Virus record (IMG/VR): IMGVR_UViG_3300032069_000016
Coordinates: 1 to 52,440 of that record
Direction: 5' to 3' (one strand)
Length of the DNA stretch: 52,440 nt
Source: a virus
The first letter of the stretch is position 1. Each line of letters begins with the position of its first letter. The notes beneath the pieces were generated by a model. That model made no database searches, was not told the DNA's origin, and was given only the letters and a program-made list of their open reading frames with translations. A program made the translations under genes and the position numbers. This document shows positions 22,443 to 29,406 of this stretch, piece after piece.

Positions 22443-22877
22443 TCATACTTTAATAAGCCGATGTTTAGTATACAAATGCGCCGCAACATCATTGAACTTT
22501 ATTCTGCAAACGGGACAGGGATTCAGCTTTTCTTTCCGTCTATTCACTCTCTTAATCCGCTCTATAAACCTTTTCCGTTCGCTTTGGCTTATCCTTCGTT
22601 GTCCAGTATGCCCTTTTTTGAACTGATATTTCCTGCCGGCTTTTTTAAGATTGCCCATATACTTTTTTCTATGTTCTTCAAAATGTGTTTTCTTTTTTTC
22701 ATAAACGCTGATGTCAATTAAAGCTTCTCTGAATGGCAGTTCAAACTGCTCCTTGTATTCATAGGCAAGGATTTTATGCTTATGCCAAATATGCGAACCG
22801 AGGTGATGAAAGGTCTTACCGCAAAGCTTGCAGGTTAGCTTGCCGAGATAAAACAGGTTTTTGGTTTTGAGTTTCAT
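22443..22877 (-). CDS. MucR/Ros-like zinc-finger regulator
   Basis: 144 residues. The ATG at 22877 has AGGA about 8 bases upstream. LTCKLCGKTFHHLGSHIWHKH is a C2H2 finger with the GSHxWxKH phrase of Ros/MucR regulators and phage relatives, followed by AYEYKEQFELPF. A second finger, CPVCRIKFNDVAAHLYTKHR, closes the protein. The linker is very basic. Most likely a DNA-binding regulator of early transcription. Confidence 0.7.
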   Translation of the reverse strand: MKLKTKNLFYLGKLTCKLCGKTFHHLGSHIWHKHKILAYEYKEQFELPFREALIDISVYEKKKTHFEEHRKKYMGNLKKAGRKYQFKKGHTGQRRISQSERKRFIERIKRVNRRKEKLNPCPVCRIKFNDVAAHLYTKHRLIKV

Positions 22878-22878
22878 A

Positions 22879-23139
22879 CTAATTTCCTTCCGCTTTAATT
22901 TCAAAACTCTTGCCGTAATCTTTGGCGACCTTGTCTATGTAGCTTTTGACATAAACAACCAGTTCTTCTTTCGTCTTAATGCCTTTCGGGTTCTGCCAAT
23001 CATTGGCTTCAATTCCCATCATTGTCCCAACCGCCTCAATCAAGATGCCCAAATCAAGCCACCTGTTGTGCGAATCCCCGTTGACCAAAATCCGATTCGG
23101 ATTTTCGTCATCATAAATTATTTGTATGTGATATTTCAT
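22879..23139 (-). CDS. Hypothetical protein (86 aa)
   Basis: 86 residues, alpha-beta, no cysteines, acidic. Phrases DSHNRWLDLGILIEAVG and KGIKTKEELVVYVKSYID. Its stop overlaps the region of the next start. Family unknown. Confidence 0.55.
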   Translation of the reverse strand: MKYHIQIIYDDENPNRILVNGDSHNRWLDLGILIEAVGTMMGIEANDWQNPKGIKTKEELVVYVKSYIDKVAKDYGKSFEIKAEGN

Positions 23140-23144
23140 ATCTA

Positions 23145-23687
23145 TTATGCTTTTTTAACTATTGAAAAATAACCTTTCCAAAATTCATCCAGCAGATTGT
23201 TCTCGGTTTCGCCTTCATTCAAATTGATTTCACCGACTAATTCAATCTTGTCGCCCCGTTTTATTTCAAAACTTTGAAAGTATGTTTTGCCGTCGCTCGT
23301 GCTTGCCGCAACGCTAAACCCTTCAACTCTTTTCGGGTCTTGGCTCGGCATCGGGATATTCTTGATATCCACCTCTTTGTCGTATTTGGACATCCAAACT
23401 TCCGATGACATAAATATCACCATCGGAGTAACTTTTATTTCCTTGCCCGTTTTGTCTCTGCCTGGAAAAACGCCCAGCGCCATCTCCTTGCCCAGTTTAT
23501 TCAGAATCTCAAATCTTTTCTCCTGCGCTTTTTCATCGCCCAGAACCACAACGAGGTTAGCCACCTTATTGTCATTATCAATCCCGATAATCTCAATCAT
23601 AAGCAGAAACTCTTTGCCATCGGCAAATTGCTTTTTGGCGAATCCGACTATCTTTTCTATTTTTTCCTTAATCTCTTGTTTTGTCAT
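23145..23687 (-). CDS. Hypothetical protein (180 aa)
   Basis: 180 residues, alpha-beta. Conserved-looking phrase SSEVWMSKYDKEV ... PSQDPKRVEGFSVAA and a beta-rich C-terminus (SFEIKRGDKIELVGEINL). I have the impression of a conserved phage early protein, but no name or function can be supported. Confidence 0.55.
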   Translation of the reverse strand: MTKQEIKEKIEKIVGFAKKQFADGKEFLLMIEIIGIDNDNKVANLVVVLGDEKAQEKRFEILNKLGKEMALGVFPGRDKTGKEIKVTPMVIFMSSEVWMSKYDKEVDIKNIPMPSQDPKRVEGFSVAASTSDGKTYFQSFEIKRGDKIELVGEINLNEGETENNLLDEFWKGYFSIVKKA

Positions 23688-23691
23688 ATTA

Positions 23692-24111
23692 TTAGCATTT
23701 GGACGGCTCCTTATCCGTCCCAGTTTTAATCTCTACCTCCATCATATCCATAGCATTGGTTATCTCCTTTGCCGCTTGGATTCTGTCTGGCGCCTGCGAG
23801 AGGTGAGTAAGAATGACCGCTCTCAAAATGCGTCCGAGTAACTTAATGACCATCAGTGAATCTTCGCAAATGAGATTCTCCAGACGCTTCCCCGTCCCGA
23901 GCGACTTCCACAGCAAAACGCCGAACCCCGCCTCCTTTTGAACTCCAAACCTGATAAGCGGATTAAGCATTCCTTTTTCCATATCTTCGGGTGTGGCTTT
24001 TACTTCCTTTCTGATGGCTTCTCTGTGTTTATCCAATATCTTCAGAACCTCATCAAATAATTTCTCGCCCAACTTCTTCAATTTTTCGCTGTTGATTTTT
24101 TTGTCGTCCAT
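23692..24111 (-). CDS. Hypothetical protein (139 aa)
   Basis: 139 residues, helical, with two leucine-rich segments (EKLKKLGEKLFDEVLKIL and LLGRILRAVILTHL). Ends 4 bases before the next gene. No motif. Confidence 0.55.
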   Translation of the reverse strand: MDDKKINSEKLKKLGEKLFDEVLKILDKHREAIRKEVKATPEDMEKGMLNPLIRFGVQKEAGFGVLLWKSLGTGKRLENLICEDSLMVIKLLGRILRAVILTHLSQAPDRIQAAKEITNAMDMMEVEIKTGTDKEPSKC

Positions 24112-24113
24112 AG

Positions 24114-24374
24114 TTATTCCAACTCGCTGTAAATGCGGTTCTTTATCATTTTCGTATTGTCAAAAAATGCTCTCGCTTTAACCTCCAAGCGGTCAGCCCA
24201 GTAGTCGCCGACAACCTTTTCAATATCGGCATCTCGGCGAAAAACGAACTGGACTTTCCGTGGTATGGTCTTGTCCAGTGAAACAAGTTCAAAGCCCGCC
24301 GTTATCAAAGCGGCGGCAAGCCCTAAATCGTAAGTGCTCATATGCTCCCCTTCAATTTTGAATTCTTGTCTCAT
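24114..24374 (-). CDS. DUF5659-like protein
   Basis: 86 residues. The pattern YDLGLAAALITAGFELVSLD, then PRKVQFVFRRDADIE, then KARAFFDNTKMIKNRIYSE matches the family DUF5659 as I know it from phage and prophage genomes. The function of the family is unknown. Two ATGs are possible; the inner one gives MSTYDLG. Confidence 0.65.
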   Translation of the reverse strand: MRQEFKIEGEHMSTYDLGLAAALITAGFELVSLDKTIPRKVQFVFRRDADIEKVVGDYWADRLEVKARAFFDNTKMIKNRIYSELE

Positions 24375-24419
24375 TTTAATTTCCCTTCCCCTTTAAGTTT
24401 GAGTTTCCTTTCAATGTAT

Positions 24420-24665
24420 TTAGTTTCCATTGTGCGTTGGTTTTGCCCAACGTTCAATCCATTGCCGAACCTTGGACTGGTTATTATTATCCAAACCCCA
24501 CTTCCAACTATCATCGCTTTTGCCGACATAGCGCTGGAACTTTTCCATCACATAATCGGGCGACTTGCCTAAAATACCATTACCGTTTTCCATCAATGTG
24601 CAAAAGGCGACTAAGTTAATCAGCATCGCTCTTGCTTTTTCTCTTTGTTCATTTGTCAGTTCCAT
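24420..24665 (-). CDS. Hypothetical protein (81 aa)
   Basis: 81 residues, helical (MELTNEQREKARAMLINLVA, PDYVMEKFQRYVG). Overlaps the end of its upstream neighbour by 17 bases. Family unknown. Confidence 0.55.
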   Translation of the reverse strand: MELTNEQREKARAMLINLVAFCTLMENGNGILGKSPDYVMEKFQRYVGKSDDSWKWGLDNNNQSKVRQWIERWAKPTHNGN

Positions 24666-24858
24666 TTGTTTTTGGTTTTTTCTTACCCAGAATAATCCCG
24701 AAATTCAAACTGTTATCATATTCAAATCCCACGACATCATATTTCTTTCTGCATATCTCAATGAAGTTTCTAAGTTCGGGGTGTATCCTGTAATAAGCTG
24801 TTCCTCTTGATTCTACTCTATTCAAGTTAATATCAATCGCTACTATTTTTTTAGTCAT
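24649..24858 (-). CDS. Hypothetical protein (69 aa)
   Basis: 69 residues, MTKKIVAIDINLNRVESRGT, alpha-beta, basic tail. Start overlaps the zinc-binding gene's end. Family unknown. Confidence 0.5.
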   Translation of the reverse strand: MTKKIVAIDINLNRVESRGTAYYRIHPELRNFIEICRKKYDVVGFEYDNSLNFGIILGKKKPKTNGTDK

Positions 24859-25210
24859 TTACATTTTGAGGACAATTTGGGTCGTGTCCTTTTTCAACTT
24901 CGCTATCGTTCCCGTCTTGACCAATTACGGGAATGGTCTTAATCCAATTGCCGCAATCTGGGCATCGCTTCTCCGTTTTCTTTCTTGCACCATATCTTCG
25001 GGCGTGCCACGCATTGCGGGCTCTTGTGCACTCTGGGTCGCCGCAAAGCAAATATCTGCCCGAAGCCGTAATCGGCTTGTGGCAAATAACACATCTGCCC
25101 TTGCCGTTTGAAACTTCGTTCACTTCCGCCGAAGCAAGCGCCTTAACCAACGGCAATGTTTCCTCTGCGCTTCTTTCAATCAACGTTCCGTCTTTTAATG
25201 TAATTTTCAT
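24851..25210 (-). CDS. Multi-cysteine zinc-binding protein (119 aa)
   Basis: 119 residues. Three Cys pairs: CVICHKPI, CGDPECTRARN and CPDCGNW, then a final DPNCPQ. The middle part (SGRYLLCGDPECTRARNAWH) resembles the zinc modules placed next to HNH sites, but no nuclease residues follow. Good ribosome-binding site (GAGGAGGCG) upstream. Probably nucleic-acid binding. Confidence 0.6.
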   Translation of the reverse strand: MKITLKDGTLIERSAEETLPLVKALASAEVNEVSNGKGRCVICHKPITASGRYLLCGDPECTRARNAWHARRYGARKKTEKRCPDCGNWIKTIPVIGQDGNDSEVEKGHDPNCPQNVND

Positions 25211-25228
25211 ATTTCGCCTCCTCTCTAA

Positions 25229-25453
25229 TTATTTGAACTTATCCTTATTTCTCTCTATTATTTTCTGCCAATCTATTGTCGGACATCTTTTCAGCGGGAC
25301 AGGCAATCCGAACTTTCTTAACTTAGCAACTATTTGATAGATTCTTTGCTTTTTTACGCCTATTCTTTCTCCGATTTCTTTAAGAGTATGCTCATCCCAC
25401 ATATCAATAATTATCTGAACTCTATTTTCGTAATCTTTCATTTTTGTTCTCAT
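25229..25453 (-). CDS. Small HTH DNA-binding protein
   Basis: 74 residues. ENRVQIIIDMWDEHTLKEIG, then ERIGVKKQRIYQIVAKLR, is a textbook helix-turn-helix with the IGxxxGVxxxxIYQ pattern. Probably a regulator of early promoters. Starts at 25453 or 25441 are both possible. Confidence 0.65.
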   Translation of the reverse strand: MRTKMKDYENRVQIIIDMWDEHTLKEIGERIGVKKQRIYQIVAKLRKFGLPVPLKRCPTIDWQKIIERNKDKFK

Positions 25454-25477
25454 TTCTAAAAAACAAACAAACCGATT

Positions 25478-25768
25478 TTACTCGGCTTGCTTGTCAATCA
25501 ATTCTCCTTTGAAATACTGCGGCTCTTTTTCATCATAGCCATTGACCTTTTTCCAAGCGACAAAATCTTCTTTGGTTAATCGGGCGATAACCTCATTCGT
25601 ATAAATTGAACCGCATTCGTGGGCGAATCCATAGACCTCAACCATATTGATTATCTCTGGGTCATTGCCTCTGGTTCCTTCCATTACGATTGCGGGCCAA
25701 TGGGCTACATTCAATATCATTTCGCCCTTCTTGTATATGTTTTTGGGATTCTTTAATTTTGTGGTCAT
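25478..25768 (-). CDS. Hypothetical protein (96 aa)
   Basis: 96 residues starting MTTKLKNPKNIYKKG, beta-alpha, ending FKGELIDKQAE. First gene downstream of its own promoter (25786-25814). Family unknown. Confidence 0.55.
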   Translation of the reverse strand: MTTKLKNPKNIYKKGEMILNVAHWPAIVMEGTRGNDPEIINMVEVYGFAHECGSIYTNEVIARLTKEDFVAWKKVNGYDEKEPQYFKGELIDKQAE

Positions 25769-25785
25769 AGTAATATGTTATTATT

Positions 25786-25814
25786 AGTATAAACCTTTTC
25801 TAATTCTTTGTCAA
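25786..25814 (-). promoter_or_regulatory. Strong sigma70-type promoter
   Basis: Minus strand TTGACA (25814-25809), 17 bases, TATACT (25791-25786), preceded by TGTC as at other phage promoters. It overlaps the end of the zinc-ribbon gene and serves the gene at 25768. Confidence 0.85.
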
Positions 25815-25999
25815 GACATCCGTTTTTTTGGGTATAATATCAAATTCAATCTGGCAGGGAGAACAACGATGCTATTACAGACATCACAGCATCGCCCGCG
25901 AGTCTTAACCGGGTCGGGATTATTCCCGAACCCAGAAAATTCGCCTTTGCAAATAACGCATTTGTATTTCTTATTTTGTTTTGTTTTTTTCACTTCCAT
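25811..25999 (-). CDS. Small zinc-ribbon protein (62 aa)
   Basis: 62 residues. CVICKGEF ... CCDVCNSIVVLPARL: two CxxC pairs around a Gly/Asn/Pro loop, the shape of a common phage rubredoxin-like zinc ribbon. Overlaps the SWIM-like gene by about 10 bases. Function unknown. Confidence 0.6.
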   Translation of the reverse strand: MEVKKTKQNKKYKCVICKGEFSGFGNNPDPVKTRGRCCDVCNSIVVLPARLNLILYPKKRMS

Positions 26000-26157
26000 A
26001 GCTGAGCTTGTTTACTGTGCCAACATTTTCGGTTAATTACGAATCCGGGGCAAAAGCAAACAATTTTTTTATCGCGAAACCGAATTGTCTTATGCCATTT
26101 CCGACCATCGCTTTTGCTTTTGAACCAATAGGTTCTCTTTGTAATTTTTTTCTTCAT
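25990..26157 (-). CDS. SWIM-type zinc-finger peptide (55 aa)
   Basis: 55 residues from ATG 26157. CFCPGFVINRKCWH fits the SWIM pattern CxCx(n)CxH with n = 8. N-terminus strongly basic. SWIM motifs bind DNA or protein, often in recombination (Sws1-Shu and phage relatives). First gene of the early operon, behind a leader terminator. Confidence 0.6.
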   Translation of the reverse strand: MKKKITKRTYWFKSKSDGRKWHKTIRFRDKKIVCFCPGFVINRKCWHSKQAQLWK

Positions 26158-26170
26158 TGTAATTGTAATA

Positions 26171-26193
26171 AACAAAAACCGCTTTCGGCGGTT
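26171..26193 (-). terminator. Leader terminator ahead of first early gene
   Basis: AACCGC CGAAA GCGGTT followed by TTTGTTTATT on the minus strand. It sits between the tandem early promoters (start near 26237) and the first ATG at 26157, so it can only attenuate the operon it precedes. Read-through or antitermination must occur for the downstream genes. Confidence 0.75.
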
Positions 26194-26242
26194 AAGAATA
26201 GATTGCGACTACTTATCTTAATCGCCTAATGGTATTGTTTAT

Positions 26243-26351
26243 AGTATAAACGACCTCTTTTCGGTGTCAAGCTTATATTATAAGTATAAACGACCTCTTT
26301 TCGGTGTCAAGCTTATATTATAAGTTTAGTATATTTCTATGGGTTTGTCAA
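26243..26351 (-). promoter_or_regulatory. Three tandem early promoters
   Basis: Minus strand, three -35/-10 pairs: TTGACA (26351-26346), 17 bases, TAAACT (26328-26323); TTGACA (26310-26305), 16 bases, TATACT (26288-26283); TTGACA (26270-26265), 16 bases, TATACT (26248-26243). The last two are exact copies in a 40-bp tandem repeat. The main entry point for early transcription. Confidence 0.85.
26244..26323. repeat. 40-bp perfect tandem repeat carrying promoters
   Basis: Two head-to-tail identical copies, 26244-26283 and 26284-26323, each with a full promoter. Length variation by slippage or recombination would change promoter number. Confidence 0.9.
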
Positions 26352-26495
26352 GACCTCTTTTCGTGGGTCTTTTTGATGTTCTTGGGACGCTCTAAAACGC
26401 TCTAAAACGAGCTGTGCCGAAAGGAGTTGCTCAAATGATTCAGGTATTAGGTTAGTCCCTTAAAACGGCGTAGCAACGATTCTGGCTGTCTTGGG

Positions 26496-26774
26496 TTACT
26501 TTAACTCCCCTGGCTGTGCCGTTATCCTATGGCAGAGAACTTTCAGCTTCATTCCAGCGACAGGTTCAAACCTGCAAATAGTGTAAAGCTTCTCCCCTGG
26601 TTCGGCTCGGTCTTTAAGCTCTTTCGGGACTTCCCTGACATCCTCAACTTGAAACTCCTCATTGTCCCAGCGGACAACATCGCCCTTGTCCTGCTTGGTA
26701 ACCCGACGCCAAACTTTCTTGAAGGATTCAAGGTCGTTTTTTACTTCTTGCTCAAACGATTCAATCAGGTTCAT
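26496..26774 (-). CDS. Hypothetical protein (92 aa), end of late operon
   Basis: 92 residues: MNLIESFEQEVKNDLESFKK, then VWRRVTKQDKGDVVRWDNEE and a beta-rich C-terminus. Overlaps the CHAP endolysin stop. The N-terminal SFKKVWRR is loosely like the FKxFWK motif. Function unknown. Confidence 0.5.
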   Translation of the reverse strand: MNLIESFEQEVKNDLESFKKVWRRVTKQDKGDVVRWDNEEFQVEDVREVPKELKDRAEPGEKLYTICRFEPVAGMKLKVLCHRITAQPGELK

Positions 26775-27193
26775 CTTAGAATATAACCGATTATTTTCTC
26801 GTAACTGAACGGAATAATCCGTTCAGTTACTTTATACAAACCTTCGTAATTTTGTTCCACGACTTCTACGCCCTCTTTGGTTACCCCCTTTATCAAAGCC
26901 AAATGGCCGAGCCGACTTTCACTCAAAACTACAACGCCTCCGACTTCTGGTTTGTCGGCATTGATGTAATCAATCCATTGCTTTGCGTTCCCGTTATACT
27001 TTTCATACCCGTGTGCCTTTATGAAATCCACGCATTGCCCGTTTCCTACTGGTTTATAGAAATCGGTAATCGTATTAACCGCATATACATATGCTTCTGT
27101 AATATACGGATAACTAACTTGGGGTTTGGGCGGCTCGTTTACGGTATCAGCCCTCGCAAAGAAGGCATACATCGCTACTGAAGTCGCAATCAA
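26771..27193 (-). CDS. CHAP-domain endolysin candidate with N-terminal signal
   Basis: 140 residues from TTG 27193. The CHAP core has GQCVDFIKAHGY (catalytic Cys) and RLGHLALIKGV (catalytic His), followed by VVEQNYEG (third polar residue). CHAP enzymes cut peptidoglycan as amidase or endopeptidase. The N-terminus is a hydrophobic signal (ATSVAMYAFFARADT). The frame is open to an ATT at 27214 that would add KKFVTGL and make a perfect signal peptide, so an ATT start is plausible. It is next to a holin candidate. Confidence 0.8.
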   Translation of the reverse strand: MIATSVAMYAFFARADTVNEPPKPQVSYPYITEAYVYAVNTITDFYKPVGNGQCVDFIKAHGYEKYNGNAKQWIDYINADKPEVGGVVVLSESRLGHLALIKGVTKEGVEVVEQNYEGLYKVTERIIPFSYEKIIGYILR

Positions 27194-27217
27194 CCCCGTA
27201 ACGAATTTCTTAATATG

Positions 27218-27403
27218 CTATTTTGGAATGGCCTTCTCAACAATCGGCAGGTCAGTAACGACTCTTAATATCACATCCAGAACCGACTTTATCGTCAGGA
27301 TAACGCCGATTCCTGGATACTGCTGACTGACAACCATTGTCAGACCTATAACCGCTTGGAGAACGGCCAGCCAGATTACTTTTGATTTATACCAAACTTT
27401 CAT
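27218..27403 (-). CDS. Holin-like two-helix membrane protein
   Basis: 61 residues. A short basic N-terminus (MKVWYKSK) is followed by VIWLAVLQAVIGLTMVV and GVILTIKSVLDVILRVV. Size, helices and position between the papain-like protease and the CHAP endolysin fit a holin, which permeabilises the membrane at lysis. SD-like GAGGTGAAAT upstream. Confidence 0.65.
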   Translation of the reverse strand: MKVWYKSKVIWLAVLQAVIGLTMVVSQQYPGIGVILTIKSVLDVILRVVTDLPIVEKAIPK

Positions 27404-27423
27404 ATTTCACCTCGCTTTCTTTT

Positions 27424-28428
27424 TTAGAATTGACCATTTCTAATATCGGTTTCCATTTGCTTTACCGCTTGAAATATCCTGCCGTATTCCAGATTCTCTT
27501 TTGAAACCAGAACATCGGCTATCACGACATCAAAAGATTTGCCCCTATAAAAACTCAAACCATTCGGGTCAATTGACCTCTTGAAGACCGCTTGCCATAA
27601 CTTTTCCAGTTGGTCGTCTGTCATTGGAATTGACAGCGGGTCAAGGTCAATCAGGTCGGCATAGACATAGGCGTCAAACAAACCCTTCGCCTTAATAAAA
27701 CATTCGGGGAAGTAGCCGTAGCCATTGTCGCCCCACTGACCCGTCCAGCTATTTTTAGATTTTATTGTTTTTTCTTTCGGGTGAACTAAATTGCCCTGCT
27801 TGTCCTTATGGTCTCTCAACAGATAACCGCCAAACCATTCGGCGTGTCCCCAATCGGAATGGTCAATTATATTAGCCGTTCCGTCTGGCGAAAACATATC
27901 GTTCTTTCCGTTGAACCCAGAAACAAAGCCGTGATAATCCTCAATGATATTCGCCAGAAAATCTGGGTCATCATTAAAATCTATCTGGGCGTATTTCTCG
28001 GCTCTTGCTTCTATTGCCGCTTTATCATTCAGAGATTTATCCCTCATCGCGATTTCGGAACTATCCCCGTCAGGAACAGAACCTTCGCTTGCCAATCCTT
28101 TTGACAGCGGGATTGCCATTGCTTTCCAGATATACGTTCCGCCTTCGGGCATAAAACTCTGGGAGTAATTGAATCTGGCGCTGTAAAGCTCAATCTTATT
28201 CTTTTCAACCCTTTCCTGCGCTTCGCAATAATAGCAAGTCGCCTGCGCCGTGCAGGACATTGAGCCGTCCTGATTTCTCTGTGGCAGAACAAACCCGTTT
28301 TCAACATTAAACCCTTTCTCCCAATCAACGGGTCTGACAGGAACTGCGGCAAGGCGATAATGTTTCGCCTTGACCTGCGGCGGTGTCGGAATGCACCCTT
28401 TGCCGAATTGTCTGGCGTGGACAATCAT
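27424..28428 (-). CDS. Papain-like (C1) cysteine protease
   Basis: 334 residues. All papain active-site elements are readable: oxyanion Gln53 and catalytic Cys59 in QDGSMSCTAQ (Q-x5-C as in papain), His195 in GHAEWFGGY, and Asn226 in SKNSWTGQWGDNGYGYF. The C-terminal 70 residues (DQLEKLWQAVFKRSIDPNG) look like a small DUF4214-type module. Papain proteases are uncommon in phage lysis cassettes, where CHAP or NlpC/P60 enzymes are usual. It may cleave a proteinaceous surface layer, a host defence protein or a virion protein. No signal peptide is seen, so release may depend on the neighbouring holins. Confidence 0.85.
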   Translation of the reverse strand: MIVHARQFGKGCIPTPPQVKAKHYRLAAVPVRPVDWEKGFNVENGFVLPQRNQDGSMSCTAQATCYYCEAQERVEKNKIELYSARFNYSQSFMPEGGTYIWKAMAIPLSKGLASEGSVPDGDSSEIAMRDKSLNDKAAIEARAEKYAQIDFNDDPDFLANIIEDYHGFVSGFNGKNDMFSPDGTANIIDHSDWGHAEWFGGYLLRDHKDKQGNLVHPKEKTIKSKNSWTGQWGDNGYGYFPECFIKAKGLFDAYVYADLIDLDPLSIPMTDDQLEKLWQAVFKRSIDPNGLSFYRGKSFDVVIADVLVSKENLEYGRIFQAVKQMETDIRNGQF

Positions 28429-28451
28429 TTGCTAAATGTTTTGGTAAATCG

Positions 28452-28676
28452 TCATCTAATCCAAGCTTTAGTTAATAGAAAAACCACCAGACTTATCAGC
28501 GTGGTGATGAGCACCCCGATAGCCCAATACAAAGCTCTCTTGATTCCGTTCACCTCGTCTTTCAAGCTCTGGAAATGATTAACAACAAAATCATCAAATG
28601 TTTTGCTGAAAGATACGATTTTATCATCAAGCTGGGTCAACCTTTTTTCAACGCTAATCCTAAAATTATCTGCCAT
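28452..28676 (-). CDS. XhlA-like membrane protein
   Basis: 74 residues. An amphipathic coiled coil (SVEKRLTQLDDKIVSFSKTF, HFQSLKDEVNGIKRAL) is followed by one membrane helix (YWAIGVLITTLISLVVFLLT) and a short basic end. This is the layout of XhlA/holin-associated proteins. It lies between the tail CHAP protein and the papain-like protease. Could be a holin partner or a pinholin. Confidence 0.7.
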   Translation of the reverse strand: MADNFRISVEKRLTQLDDKIVSFSKTFDDFVVNHFQSLKDEVNGIKRALYWAIGVLITTLISLVVFLLTKAWIR

Positions 28677-28698
28677 ATTATTATCTTAATTATACCAA

Positions 28699-29406
28699 TT
28701 AAATCCCGTCTTTCTTCCGAAGCCAACCCAACACATATTTATAGGTATGCCTCATAAAATGACAAGGACTTCCTTTAGGCCAGTTTTGTTCAAAAGAAGT
28801 GAAACTATTCAAATCGGCTTGCGAACAGATTGAAATGTGGCCATATTGCCCCAAAGTCTTACTCCAAATGATAATATCGCCCTGTTGAGGAAAGTTGGTC
28901 GGGGTCTTTACAATCTTGGTAAATCCTTGTGGTAAATTAGTCCAATAATCAATTGCATTTCCAATGAATATCGGAAGCCCCAAAATATCTTGGAAGTATT
29001 GTTTCGCAATATCCACGCACTGCCCTGCGATACGACCAAGATTGCAGAATTCATTATTCCAAGCACTGAAAAAACTTAGGACACTGCCTATTCCCTCACT
29101 TGGGCCACTGCCACTTCCGCCATACGCAGCTGATTTCTTCCGCCCATAAATATACGCAATAACGCTGTCCGAAGGATTGGATTCATCAAACATATCTATC
29201 CTGCATCTATCCCCTATTTTGGCATCGCTTGGGTCAACCGCCGAACTCATCGGAATGTTCTTTAAAATAGATTGGGTGCTTCCGACAATGGTTACATCGG
29301 CGGTTGCGGTGTCAGGATAAACCTTCGCCAAAATGCCCTTCTTAAATGTCGCGCGGGCAGTGATGTACTGGGTTTGCTTAAAAACTGTGCGAAATGGGAT
29401 TTGCAT
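28699..29406 (-). CDS. Tail-associated CHAP lysin
   Basis: 235 residues. The N-terminal 90 residues are beta-rich (tail-hub-like) and end in a Gly/Ser linker (GGSGSGPSEG). The C-terminal part is CHAP: AGQCVDIAKQYF (Cys), FPQQGDIIIWSK, QYGHISICSQ (His) and SFEQNWPKG. The fusion and its position after the largest tail protein point to a virion enzyme that opens peptidoglycan locally during entry. Confidence 0.8.
   Translation of the reverse strand: MQIPFRTVFKQTQYITARATFKKGILAKVYPDTATADVTIVGSTQSILKNIPMSSAVDPSDAKIGDRCRIDMFDESNPSDSVIAYIYGRKKSAAYGGSGSGPSEGIGSVLSFFSAWNNEFCNLGRIAGQCVDIAKQYFQDILGLPIFIGNAIDYWTNLPQGFTKIVKTPTNFPQQGDIIIWSKTLGQYGHISICSQADLNSFTSFEQNWPKGSPCHFMRHTYKYVLGWLRKKDGI

Larger units (their letters stand above)
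26176..26495 (-). other. Control region between lysis genes and early operon
   Basis: About 320 bases without a gene. The left part holds the leader terminator and tandem promoters. The right part (26352-26495) is the 3' end of the late operon; I see a hairpin with a plus-strand T-run at 26351-26376 (AGACC/GGTCT), a 10-base tandem repeat (GTTTTAGAGC) and no obvious strong leftward terminator. Confidence 0.6.

Noticed and set aside
26351-26376. Plus-strand terminator (AGACC/GGTCT with T-run)
   Set aside because: No plus-strand gene exists to terminate. The T-run is on the wrong strand for the late operon, so it is described only within the control region.
10000-26400. Integrase, excisionase or lysogeny repressor
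   Set aside because: None of the small HTH genes has a partner integrase, and no tyrosine or serine recombinase motif was found anywhere, so a temperate lifestyle is not supported.
26389-26412. CRISPR-like repeat GTTTTAGAGC, twice in tandem
   Set aside because: Only two copies, 10 bases apart, with no spacers and no cas genes nearby. Chance or local duplication.
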